Assembly (NCBI GenBank): GCA_018714405.1
Contig: DVNM01000020.1
Span: 1-64,000 of the forward strand
Origin: Scybalenecus merdavium
GTDB lineage: Bacteria; Bacillota; Clostridia; Oscillospirales; Acutalibacteraceae
DNA: 64,000 bases
Direction: 5' to 3'
Shown here: piece by piece, positions 7,553 to 15,024 of the stretch
How positions within the stretch are numbered: the stretch's first letter is position 1
Layout: each line of letters begins with the position of its first letter
Position numbers and translations under genes: made by a program
The notes under the pieces: generated by a model
What the model saw: only the letters and a program-made list of their open reading frames with translations
What the model was told of the DNA's origin: nothing
Database searches by the model: none

Positions 7553-9085
7553 TTGGAAAAAATACTTGTGCTTGACTTTGGCGGCCAGTATAACCAGCTG
7601 ATCGCACGGCGCGTGCGCGACAACCACGTTTACGCCGAGATCCTGCCCTACACGACCGACCTGGAAACGATCCGTTCCGGCGGCTACAAGGGCATTATCC
7701 TGACCGGAGGCCCCAATTCCGTATATGACGAAACTTCGCCCCACTACACGCCCGACCTGCTTTCTATCGGCGTGCCGGTGCTCGGCATCTGCTACGGCTG
7801 CCAGCTGATCGCCTGGATGAAAGGCGGCAAGGTCGCAAGCGCCGAGAAGAGCGAATACGGCAAGATCGACATGACTGTGACTGAACCGGGCAGCGTGCTG
7901 TTTAAAGACGTGCCGGCACTCAGCGCCGTTTGGATGAGCCACACGGACTACATTGCCGCCGCGCCGGCCGGGTTCACCGTAACGGCCAAAAGCGCCGACT
8001 GCCCCTGCGCCGCGATGGAAAATGCAGACGAAAAAATTTACGCCGTGCAGTTCCACCCCGAGGTGACGCACAGCGTTTACGGCGCACAGGTTCTGCGCAA
8101 TTTTATTTTTGACGTTTGCGGCTGCGCCGGCGACTGGGTGATGGATGATTTCATTGAAAACACCGTGACCGCGCTGCGTGAAAAGATCGGCAGCAAAAGG
8201 GTCGTGCTCGGCCTTTCGGGCGGCGTAGACTCCTCGGTAGCCGCCGCGCTCCTCAGCAAGGCCGTGGGCAAGCAGCTGACCTGCGTTTTTGTGGACCAGG
8301 GGCTGATGCGCAAGGACGAGGGCGACTTTGTAGAAAAAACGTTCACCACGCTTTTTGACATGCGCTTTGTGCGCGTCAACTGCGCCGACCAGTTTATGGA
8401 AAAGCTCGCCGGCGTGACCGACCCGGAAGAAAAGCGCAAGATCATCGGCGAAGAATTTTATAAAGTATTTTGGGCGAAGATCCGCGAAGAGGCCGACGGC
8501 GGCTTTTTTGCACAGGGCACCATCTACCCCGACCGTATCGAGAGCGGCAAGGGCGACGCCGACAAGATCAAGACCCACCACAACAAGGTAAAGATGCCCG
8601 ACGACATCAAATTTGACGACGTGATCGAGCCGCTCGGCGACCTGTTTAAGGACGAGGTGCGCGAGGTCGGCGAAAAGCTCGGCATCCCGAAAGAGCTGGT
8701 GTGGCGCCAGCCGTTCCCCGGCCCGGGTCTCGGCGTGCGCATCATTGGCGAGATCACCAAGGAAAAGGTCAAAATTTTGCAGGAGGCCGACGCGATCTTC
8801 CGCGAAGAAATGGCGAACTCCGGCTACGAAAAAGAGCTCAGCCAGTTCTTTGCCGTGCTGCCCGGTGTAAAGACCGTGGGCGTTATGGGCGACCACAGAA
8901 CGTACGACGAGCTCATCGCCCTGCGCGCCGTGACGACCGACAACTTCATGACGGCCGACTGGGCGCACATCCCCTACGACCTTTTGGCCAAAGTCTCGAA
9001 CCGCATCACCAACGAAGTGGACCACGTCAACCGCGTGGTGTACGACATCACCTCCAAACCCCCGGGAACCGTGGAGTGGGAATAA
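7553..9085 (+). CDS. guaA: GMP synthase (glutamine-hydrolysing)
   Basis: Converts XMP to GMP using glutamine and ATP. The N-terminal class I amidotransferase domain shows LTGGPNSVY, the nucleophile Cys80 in GICYGCQ and the HPEVTHS histidine. The ATP-pyrophosphatase domain has its P-loop SGGVDS at residues 222-227, and the C-terminal dimerisation domain ends in the conserved GTVEWE. At 510 aa it is full length. Translation starts at TTG 7553, with GGAGGT seven bases upstream and no suitable ATG. The 3' end of guaA is a known insertion site for genomic islands, and here it borders a stretch of clearly different base composition. Confidence 0.95.
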   Translation: MEKILVLDFGGQYNQLIARRVRDNHVYAEILPYTTDLETIRSGGYKGIILTGGPNSVYDETSPHYTPDLLSIGVPVLGICYGCQLIAWMKGGKVASAEKSEYGKIDMTVTEPGSVLFKDVPALSAVWMSHTDYIAAAPAGFTVTAKSADCPCAAMENADEKIYAVQFHPEVTHSVYGAQVLRNFIFDVCGCAGDWVMDDFIENTVTALREKIGSKRVVLGLSGGVDSSVAAALLSKAVGKQLTCVFVDQGLMRKDEGDFVEKTFTTLFDMRFVRVNCADQFMEKLAGVTDPEEKRKIIGEEFYKVFWAKIREEADGGFFAQGTIYPDRIESGKGDADKIKTHHNKVKMPDDIKFDDVIEPLGDLFKDEVREVGEKLGIPKELVWRQPFPGPGLGVRIIGEITKEKVKILQEADAIFREEMANSGYEKELSQFFAVLPGVKTVGVMGDHRTYDELIALRAVTTDNFMTADWAHIPYDLLAKVSNRITNEVDHVNRVVYDITSKPPGTVEWE

Positions 9086-9141
9086 AATGAAACACCGTAA
9101 AAACCCAGTATTTATGCGGGTTTGCGGCGTTTACAGAAGTC

Positions 9142-9163
9142 TTTTGATAACAATTTGATAACA
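9142..9163. repeat. tandem 11-bp repeat near the guaA junction
   Basis: TTTTGATAACA (9142-9152) is followed directly by ATTTGATAACA (9153-9163), identical at 10 of 11 positions. Direct repeats of this kind can be recombinase or excisionase arm sites at the end of integrative elements; that role is inference. Confidence 0.4.
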
Positions 9164-9255
9164 GCCATACAAGATCCATTATTCTTGCAATCCGGTGGTT
9201 TATGGGTTACAGAATAATTGACAAGCGGTTGTGTGGCAAAAGAAATCCATATTAG

Positions 9256-9298
9256 AAAGCCCTTAGCTGTGGGTAGTAACTCATAGCTAAGGGCTTTT
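9256..9298. terminator. bidirectional hairpin terminator
   Basis: 13-bp arms 9256-9268 and 9285-9297 with A/T flanks on both sides. It lies 170 bp after guaA and may terminate the purA-guaA transcript. Confidence 0.75.
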
Positions 9299-9355
9299 GT
9301 CGTTTTCCATAAAAACACTGAGGTTTAACAAAAATACTTGCGGTATCTCTGTTAG

Positions 9356-9589
9356 TACAAATGGATATATTACGTCAATCTGCTGACAAGTGGCAAGCTG
9401 AACAGTTACCTTGCCGATATCAATGAGCAAGCAGAAGAGATGTTTTCACGGCTGGTAAAACAACTGGCGAAAAAAGAAAATGTAACGGGAAAGTTCAAGG
9501 TTGAAAATCAAATGGAGTGGGTTGGGCGAATGAATAATATTCGTAACCGAGCAACTGAAATTGTCAACGCAGATTTAATTTACGCATAA
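9356..9589 (+). pseudogene. 5'-truncated TnpV transposon protein remnant
   Basis: Only the C-terminal 77 codons survive. Translation gives LLTSGKLNSYLADINEQAEE, MFSRLVKQLAKKEN, MEWVGRMNNIRNRATEI and VNADLIYA, which is the conserved tail of TnpV proteins carried by clostridial mobile elements. A TAG at 9353-9355 stops the frame upstream and no ATG-plus-ribosome site exists, so it cannot be a working gene. The base composition is AT-richer than the flanking chromosome. TnpV genes travel with Tn4451-like and related integrative elements, so this marks the neighbouring cassette as acquired DNA. Confidence 0.8.
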
Positions 9590-9598
9590 TGCAGAACG

Positions 9599-9628
9599 GC
9601 GGCAGGGACTAAAATTCCTGCCGCTTTT
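9599..9628 (+). terminator. terminator after the TnpV remnant
   Basis: 8-bp arms 9599-9606 (GCGGCAGG) and 9617-9624, loop of 10, then TTTT. A related but weaker hairpin closes the MFS gene at 12450-12482, so similar hairpins bracket the AraC cassette. Confidence 0.7.
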
Positions 9629-9661
9629 CACTATTAAGCAGAAAAAGTAACAATTTAGTGA

Positions 9662-9667
9662 TATAAT
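9662..9667 (+). promoter_or_regulatory. -10 element of the AraC regulator gene
   Basis: A perfect TATAAT 33 bp before the ATG at 9700. The hexamer 17 bp upstream (CAGAAA) is far from TTGACA, so this is either a weak promoter or one that needs an activator. Confidence 0.4.
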
Positions 9668-9699
9668 AACTCTAATAGTTGTAAAGGAGCGTCGAAAAT

Positions 9700-10590
9700 A
9701 TGCCTATCACACTTGACCATCAATTAAAAGAATATATACCGCACAATGCTGTGGAATTTCCAATCAGTTATTTTCACGATGAGCTTGCAACGCTACCAAA
9801 CTTTGCCGGACCTTTGCATTGGCATCCTGATTTTGAGATTGCAACGGCAGAATGTGTAAGTTTAGATTACCAAGTTGGCGAAAATCATATTATACTTGAA
9901 GCAGGCGACAGTATCTTTGTCAACCGCAATACTATACACAGTATAAAACAGTTATCAGGGGGGACGCCCGATCCAATGCCCAACATTGTCTTTTCGGGTA
10001 CATTGGTAGCTCCGGAAACAAGTACCATTTATCAAAAACATATACAGCCATTTGCCCAGTGTGATTTTCTGCCCTTTATTGTTTTCCGACATAACGACAG
10101 TTCACATACGGAGATAAACAGTCTAATTAAAGATATTTATAAGCAAATGAACGAGAAGAAAGACTGTTATGAATTGACTATTCAGCGTAATCTCAATTAT
10201 ATATTTGAATACATATCTTCTAATTTTTCTGTTCTTCCAAAAGTACAAGCAACACGCATAGAAATAAATAATCAGATTCGTCTTCAGAAAATGTTGACAT
10301 TCATATATGAAAACTATGCTGACTCCGTAACACTTGAGGATATTTCAAAAGCGGCAAATATTAGTCGGAGTGAAGCCGGGAGATGTTTTCGTAAATATAT
10401 GGGTTGCTCACCCATTGAAGCACTTATCAGTTACCGACTTCAAACCGCACACCGATTACTCGGTGAAAAGGCACTTTCACTTTCAGAAATCAGTTTTGCT
10501 TGCGGATTTAATTCGGTAAATTATTTCAGCCGTCAGTTTAAGAAAGTCTATGGCTATACGCCCAGACAAAGTTGCGATTTGGGTAAATAG
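9700..10590 (+). CDS. AraC-family transcriptional regulator with cupin sensor
   Basis: A 296-aa activator. Residues 1-140 form a cupin-like sensor (HWHPDFEIA, VGENHIILEAGDSIFVNRNTIH), the usual sugar-binding half. Residues 190-290 hold the double HTH: VTLEDISKAANISRSEAGR for the first and LSEISFACGFNSVNYFSRQF for the second, ending in the typical GYTPRQ. AAGGAG precedes the ATG. It is the first gene of an AT-richer cassette with a DUF1349 protein and an MFS transporter, and most likely controls their common promoter 30-60 bp after its own stop. The effector is unknown, probably a carbohydrate or glycoside. Confidence 0.85.
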   Translation: MPITLDHQLKEYIPHNAVEFPISYFHDELATLPNFAGPLHWHPDFEIATAECVSLDYQVGENHIILEAGDSIFVNRNTIHSIKQLSGGTPDPMPNIVFSGTLVAPETSTIYQKHIQPFAQCDFLPFIVFRHNDSSHTEINSLIKDIYKQMNEKKDCYELTIQRNLNYIFEYISSNFSVLPKVQATRIEINNQIRLQKMLTFIYENYADSVTLEDISKAANISRSEAGRCFRKYMGCSPIEALISYRLQTAHRLLGEKALSLSEISFACGFNSVNYFSRQFKKVYGYTPRQSCDLGK

Positions 10591-10616
10591 TGCTTCAACT
10601 TGAAGGTATAGTGCAT

Positions 10617-10644
10617 TTGCTTTTAAGAAATTTGGGTATATAAT
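10617..10644 (+). promoter_or_regulatory. promoter of the DUF1349-MFS pair
   Basis: TTGCTT (10617-10622), a 16-bp spacer and TATAAT (10639-10644). The AraC regulator would bind upstream, around 10590-10616, where CTTCAACTTGAAGG forms a short dyad. Confidence 0.55.
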
Positions 10645-10676
10645 GAACTTAAATTATGAATTTAAGGAGTTCTATT

Positions 10677-11264
10677 ATGAAATTTAAGTGGTTAAACGAA
10701 AGCACTATTAATGAGTTTGAGAACAGGATCGAGATTATGGCTCCGGCTCAAACCGATTTTTTCTGTGGTAGCATTGACGAATGCGAAGAAGGTATTCTTC
10801 CTGAGTCCCTTTGCAATGCACCTTATTACTATACAGAAGTGGAAGGAGATTTTGTTCTTCGAGTTAAAGTATCCCACGATTTTAAGGATACATACGATTC
10901 CGCATCTGTTATGGTTATGAAAGACCTGAACTGTTGGGGAAAATGCTGTTTTGAACTGACCGATTTCGGTACACACGCTGCTGTAAGTGTGGTTACAAAA
11001 GGAGATTCTGATGACGCTAACGGATGCAATCTTGAATGCGATACCGCTTGGCTTCAGGTTTGTCGAGTGGGTAACAATTTTGCATTCCATTACTCTGTTG
11101 ATGGTGTCAACTTCTTTATGATGAGATATTTCCATCTTCCTGCCGAGCCGACTATTAAAGTGGGACTTTTAGCACAGGCTCCGGTTGGAAATGGCGGTAT
11201 TCGAGTGTATGAAAATCTCAGCATTGAGAACAAAACGGTAAAAAACATTCGTGCAGGTAAATAA
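10677..11264 (+). CDS. DUF1349 domain protein
   Basis: A 195-aa protein of the DUF1349 family, a concanavalin-A-like beta-sandwich found in YesU-type proteins near carbohydrate genes. Typical strands are visible: the acidic DFVLRVKVSHDF, the WGKCCFELTDFG segment, and FHYSVDGVNFFMMRYFHL. There is no signal peptide, so it is cytoplasmic. I use the ATG at 10677, preceded by AAGGAG, not the one at 10656. It is followed after one base by the MFS gene. The family is thought to bind or modify sugars but no reaction is established, so the role stays open. Confidence 0.75.
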   Translation: MKFKWLNESTINEFENRIEIMAPAQTDFFCGSIDECEEGILPESLCNAPYYYTEVEGDFVLRVKVSHDFKDTYDSASVMVMKDLNCWGKCCFELTDFGTHAAVSVVTKGDSDDANGCNLECDTAWLQVCRVGNNFAFHYSVDGVNFFMMRYFHLPAEPTIKVGLLAQAPVGNGGIRVYENLSIENKTVKNIRAGK

Positions 11265-11265
11265 T

Positions 11266-12462
11266 ATGACCGAAAAACTGAATTATAAAAAAACACTTAT
11301 AGCGTGTTATTTAGGATTCGTAACTCAGGCAATATCCGCAAACTTTGCTCCGCTCTTGTTTTTGACATTCAAAAGCAGCTACGGAATATCTTTTGAAAAG
11401 ATAGCAATGATTCCGCTTGTGTTCTATTTGACACAATTACTCGTTGATCTTGCGGCAACAAAATTTGCCGATAAAATCGGATACCGCACTTGCGTGGTGT
11501 TTTCACAGATTTTGTCCGCAGTAGGTCTTGTTTTAATGGCATTCCTGCCGGAAGTAGTGCCTTCGCCGTTTATAGGTATTCTTATTTCGGTAGTCCTTTA
11601 TGCCATAGGCAGTGGTCTTATTGAAGTTCTTGTAAGCCCTATCGTTGAGGCTTGCCCATTTGAAAATAAAGAAGGTACTATGAGTCTCTTGCACTCTTTC
11701 TATTGTTGGGGTGCAATGGGTGTTATTATAGGCTCTACACTCTTTTTCTCGATATTCGGTGTAGAGAATTGGAAGATACTTACTGTCATTTGGGCGTTAG
11801 TTCCACTATATAACACATTTAATTTTATTAACTGTCCGATAGAACGCTTGGTTGAAGATGGCAAGAGTATGGGTATCAAAAATCTGCTCAAAACGCCTAT
11901 CTTTTGGCTGATGATTATTCTTATGGTATGTTCGGGTGCATCGGAAGCTACTATGGCTCAATGGGCATCAGCATTTACCGAGTCCGCTATTGGCGTATCC
12001 AAAACGGTTGGCGATTTGGCAGGACCGTGTGCGTTTGCAATGTTTATGGGCGTCTCCCGAATGCTCTACGGAAAATTCAGCGAAAAACTTGATTTAACCA
12101 AAGTTATGCTCGGATGCGGAATACTGTGTGCCTGCTGTTATTTGTTGGCATCGCTCGCTACATTGCCAATTCTCGGACTTGTAGGCTGTGCTCTTTGTGG
12201 TTTAGCAGTAGGCATTATGTGGCCGGGTTCTATAAGCCTATCCTCGAAGAAATGTCCGCTGGGTGGAACTGCTATGTTTGCGTTTTTAGCGTTAGCCGGA
12301 GATTTGGGTGCTATGGTAAGCCCATCTATGGTGGGAACGCTATCCGAAATGGCAGGTGGCAATCTGAAAGCAGGACTGCTTGCGGCTACAGTTTTCCCTA
12401 TCGTTCTTGTGTTTGTATTGTTTATCCTAAATAAAAATAAATTGAATAGCGACAGGGTGTAA
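11266..12462 (+). CDS. major facilitator superfamily transporter
   Basis: A 398-aa membrane protein with about twelve hydrophobic segments. The loop after the second segment, ATKFADKIGYR, is the MFS motif A region, and the second half begins near residue 205 after the cytoplasmic stretch VEDGKSMGIKNLL. The layout resembles fucose/glucose-type MFS sugar permeases (inference). It starts at ATG 11266, one base after the DUF1349 stop, with AGGT as a weak ribosome site inside the preceding gene, so the two are translationally linked. Together with the AraC regulator this forms a small sense-and-import unit with no catabolic enzyme of its own. Confidence 0.85.
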   Translation: MTEKLNYKKTLIACYLGFVTQAISANFAPLLFLTFKSSYGISFEKIAMIPLVFYLTQLLVDLAATKFADKIGYRTCVVFSQILSAVGLVLMAFLPEVVPSPFIGILISVVLYAIGSGLIEVLVSPIVEACPFENKEGTMSLLHSFYCWGAMGVIIGSTLFFSIFGVENWKILTVIWALVPLYNTFNFINCPIERLVEDGKSMGIKNLLKTPIFWLMIILMVCSGASEATMAQWASAFTESAIGVSKTVGDLAGPCAFAMFMGVSRMLYGKFSEKLDLTKVMLGCGILCACCYLLASLATLPILGLVGCALCGLAVGIMWPGSISLSSKKCPLGGTAMFAFLALAGDLGAMVSPSMVGTLSEMAGGNLKAGLLAATVFPIVLVFVLFILNKNKLNSDRV

Positions 12463-12482
12463 AATCCCTGCCGTTATTTTTA
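12450..12482 (+). terminator. weak terminator overlapping the MFS stop codon
   Basis: CAGGG (12453-12457) pairs with CCCTG (12466-12470), with two outer base pairs after one mismatch, then TTATTTTT. The MFS stop codon lies in the loop. Confidence 0.5.
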
Positions 12483-13141
12483 CAAACCTCTTGAAAAACT
12501 TAAACTTTTATGCTATAACACCTTACGATAAAGCACAGCCGCTTGCGACAATTCTTTTCTCGCAACCATCGGTTTTATCACACCTGATAAGATATTGATA
12601 AATTCTCGTCGTACAGGCAGTATAATATGGATTATCAGAATAATACGAAAACTACATCACACGGTTTATAAGCAAAAAGCGTTAAGTTGTGGCTTTCGGC
12701 AACGAATGGGAGTGATTGCGTAAACGCTTAAACCCACTATATAAGGGCTTAAGCGTTTAGCCGCTTCAAACGGCAAATCAGTCATAGTTAAGCATACCCT
12801 TTATGGCAGAGCTTTATCTTATGCAGTGTTGAATGATAAACCAAAGTCAGCGTTATAATGATTCAATAACGATTTTAACAATGTCAAAAATATGTTCGGC
12901 CAAAGAGATGTATAATAAAGATACATATTGTAACAAACATCTTGAATTTGTTGCCGGCAAAATGACACTGGCTGATATTTTTGATATCCGCCGCTCTTTG
13001 ATTTATCTGCCAACAGCGAAATAAAGTACTGCCCGAAACGGTATCGAGCCATGCCCGAATCAGAAATGAAGGCAAGTGAGATCGATAAATATAACAAAGC
13101 TGCGTTTTCAATCTCCTGATTTTAAAAAAGGAATTGGAGCA
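12463..13141. other. gene-poor, decayed stretch of the island
   Basis: No convincing gene in 680 bp. It holds a strong inverted repeat at 12721-12759 and a plus-strand frame at 12833-13024 (63 codons, no ribosome site). A second overlapping frame, about 12995-13120, reads as protein-like sequence (YCPKRYRAM, KASEIDKYNKAAF) and ends in a stop. The two frames may be pieces of one broken gene that I cannot name. A TATAAT-like box is present near 12620. Confidence 0.4.
12721..12759. repeat. strong inverted repeat in the island
   Basis: Arms TAAACGCTTAA (12721-12731) and TTAAGCGTTTA (12749-12759), extended inward by CCC/GGG after one mismatch, with a 9-nt AT loop. No U-run follows on either strand, so it is not an intrinsic terminator. 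It could be a regulator or recombinase site, or an RNA structure. Confidence 0.5.
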
Positions 13142-13603
13142 ATGGAAGATTACATAAAGGGTTTAAGAAAAAAAGTTGGACACGACAAAGTAATTTTGAA
13201 CTATGCCGGCTGCGTGTTTTTCAATGAGGACGGAAAACTTGTGCTGCAAAAACGAAGCGATTGCAACGAGTGGGGATTTTTCGGCGGCTTGGTTGAATTA
13301 GGAGAATCTCTTGCAGAAGCCGCCGTTCGTGAAGTTAAAGAAGAAAGCGGATACGACGTTGCGGTAACTTCGCTGTTTGGTATATATTCAAAATATTTTG
13401 CAACCTATGCAAATCAGGATGAAGCCCAAACCGTTTGCACTTTATTTAAGGCAAAAATCATCGGAGGAACACCTATTGTTGCAAATCGTGAAACGAACGA
13501 AATTGGTTATTTTGATTTATCCGATCCGCCAAAAATGTTTTGCCGGCAACATCAAGATATTTTGGATGATTTGATCAGCGGAAAGGAATTTGTTTACCGA
13601 TAA
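13142..13603 (+). CDS. NUDIX hydrolase
   Basis: A 153-aa pyrophosphohydrolase of the NUDIX superfamily. The box spans residues 49-71: GLVELGE, then seven residues, then REVKEESGY, matching G-x5-E-x7-RE-U-x-EE-x-G-U with all metal-binding glutamates present. Strands before the box (CVFFNEDGKLVLQKR) are typical. I choose the ATG at 13142, which has AAGGAATTGGAG before it, over an upstream in-frame ATG at 13076. Codon use is AT-richer than the chromosome on the right, so it belongs to the island. The substrate (nucleotide, sugar-nucleotide or house-cleaning) cannot be told from sequence. Confidence 0.85.
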   Translation: MEDYIKGLRKKVGHDKVILNYAGCVFFNEDGKLVLQKRSDCNEWGFFGGLVELGESLAEAAVREVKEESGYDVAVTSLFGIYSKYFATYANQDEAQTVCTLFKAKIIGGTPIVANRETNEIGYFDLSDPPKMFCRQHQDILDDLISGKEFVYR

Positions 13604-13779
13604 CTGCGATCTTACAGCGCAAGCAATACAAAATATAAAAGCGCTTGCGCCAAAACGATCTGGCCGCGACAGACTCTATGTGTATATAACAACTCTTTGC
13701 GCAGAAATGATACCCTGCTTTTTGCTTTCGCAAAAGCACAGCGAATCCTACACACAAAATACACAAAATTCACTCCCTT
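13604..13779. other. right edge of the guaA island, non-coding
   Basis: No gene. A hairpin with 8-bp arms (GCGCAAGC 13617-13624, GCTTGCGC 13643-13650) lies directly after the NUDIX stop, without a U-run. Base composition changes back to the GC-rich chromosomal type between here and the ddh gene, so the island boundary falls in this stretch. I find no copy of the guaA 3' end that would mark an att site. Confidence 0.4.
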
Positions 13780-13816
13780 TTCCGCCGCACATTTTGCGGC
13801 GGAATTTTATTTTTTT
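13780..13816 (+). terminator. strong terminator upstream of ddh
   Basis: 9-bp arms 13780-13788 (TTCCGCCGC) and 13796-13804, then a T-rich run 13805-13816. It is oriented to end transcription from guaA or the island, and may be the original guaA terminator displaced by the insertion (inference). Confidence 0.8.
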
Positions 13817-13817
13817 G

Positions 13818-13846
13818 TTGTAAGCGCACCTGTAATATGGTATAAT
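13818..13846 (+). promoter_or_regulatory. promoter of ddh
   Basis: TTGTAA (13818-13823), a 17-bp spacer, and TATAAT (13841-13846), about 80 bp before the ATG. Confidence 0.7.
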
Positions 13847-13927
13847 AAATTCGTATTTTTTATTGACCCGGTGTGCAGGGCACTTTGTCCGCACGCGGGC
13901 AAACAAGCAAACAGGAGGACAAGTTTT

Positions 13928-14905
13928 ATGCGTATTGCGATTGCAGGTTACGGCAACCTGGGGCGCGGCGTGGAGTGTGCCGTGCAGAATGCGCCGGACG
14001 CCGAGCTTACCTGCGTATTCACAAGAAGAGACCCGAAAAATGTACAGACTTTGACCGGTGTGCCGGTTTACCCGATGGAAAAGGCCGAAAGCATGGCTGA
14101 CCAGATCGACGTGCTGATCCTTTGCGGCGGCAGTGCAAACGACCTGCCGAAGCAGACGGCACAGCTGGCCAAATATTTCAACGTGATCGACAGTTTTGAC
14201 ACGCACGCCAAAATCCCCGAGCATTTCAACGCAGTCGACGCGGCCTGCAAAGAAAGCGGCAAGATCGGCATCATCTCCGTGGGCTGGGACCCGGGCCTGT
14301 TTTCCCTGAACCGGCTTTACGCCCAGGCTGTTCTGCCGAACGGCAAAGACTACACTTTCTGGGGCAAAGGCGTGAGCCAGGGCCATTCTGACGCCATCCG
14401 CCGCATCCCCGGCGTAAAAGATGCGCGCCAGTACACCATTCCGGTAGAGAGCGCGGTGGAACGCGTGCGCCGCGGCGAAAACCCCGAGCTTACGACCCGT
14501 GAAAAGCACACAAGAGAGTGCTTTGTGGTGGCCGAAGCGGGCGCCGACCAGGCTGCCATTGAAGAGGCCATCAAGACGATGCCGAACTACTTTGCCGACT
14601 ACGACACGACCGTACACTTTATTTCCCAGGAAGAGCTGGACCGCGACCACAGCGGCATTCCGCACGGCGGCAGCGTGCTGCGCACCGGCAAAACGGGCCT
14701 GAACGGCGAAAACACCCATGTGATCGAATACAAGCTGACGCTCGATTCCAACCCGGAATTCACGTCCAGCGTGCTGCTGGCCTATGCGCGCGCCGCGTAC
14801 CGCCTGCACAGCGAGGGCGTTTGCGGCTGCAAGACTGTGTTTGACATTGCGCCCGCTTACCTGCACCCGGCCACGCCCGAGGAGCAGCGCAAAAACCTGC
14901 TTTAA
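13928..14905 (+). CDS. ddh: meso-diaminopimelate D-dehydrogenase
   Basis: NADPH-dependent enzyme that makes meso-diaminopimelate from tetrahydrodipicolinate in one step, for peptidoglycan and lysine. The N-terminal Rossmann motif is IAGYGNLGRG. Substrate-binding segments include SVGWDPGLFSLNR, WGKGVSQGHSDAIRRIPGV and the C-terminal half of the dimer interface. At 325 aa it matches the Corynebacterium/Clostridium enzyme length. GGAGG lies ten bases before the ATG at 13928; the longer frame from 13697 crosses the terminator and promoter and is not real. A second, independent route (dapL plus dapF) is encoded at 60-62 kb in this window. Confidence 0.93.
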   Translation: MRIAIAGYGNLGRGVECAVQNAPDAELTCVFTRRDPKNVQTLTGVPVYPMEKAESMADQIDVLILCGGSANDLPKQTAQLAKYFNVIDSFDTHAKIPEHFNAVDAACKESGKIGIISVGWDPGLFSLNRLYAQAVLPNGKDYTFWGKGVSQGHSDAIRRIPGVKDARQYTIPVESAVERVRRGENPELTTREKHTRECFVVAEAGADQAAIEEAIKTMPNYFADYDTTVHFISQEELDRDHSGIPHGGSVLRTGKTGLNGENTHVIEYKLTLDSNPEFTSSVLLAYARAAYRLHSEGVCGCKTVFDIAPAYLHPATPEEQRKNLL

Positions 14906-14947
14906 GCAGCTTTTAAAAGTAAACGATCGGCCGGCGCCGAAAGGAAA

Positions 14948-14990
14948 AAAGTCCCGAAGGGCCCGGCCCACGGGACTTTGCCCCTTTTTT
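14948..14990 (+). terminator. terminator of ddh
   Basis: 9-bp arms 14948-14956 (AAAGTCCCG) and 14971-14979, followed after GCCCC by six T (14985-14990). Confidence 0.65.
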
Positions 14991-15024
14991 GAGCCAGACA
15001 CCCCAACTTATGACGGAGAAGAAT

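Larger units (their letters stand above)
9086..9355. other. guaA-proximal junction region, non-coding
   Basis: No gene supported. Base composition drops sharply right after guaA. A minus-strand frame of 68 codons (9112-9318) crosses the hairpin at 9256 and has no ribosome site, so I reject it. The stretch contains tandem 11-mers at 9142-9163 and a terminator-like hairpin, as expected for the end of an inserted element. Confidence 0.5.

Noticed and set aside
9112..9318. Minus-strand 68-codon frame after guaA
   Set aside because: It crosses a terminator hairpin, has no ribosome site and no protein-like pattern; treated as junction sequence.
13604..13927. att duplication of the guaA 3' end
   Set aside because: No copy of the last bases of guaA (GTGGAGTGGGAATAA) was found at the island's right side; only short chance matches elsewhere.
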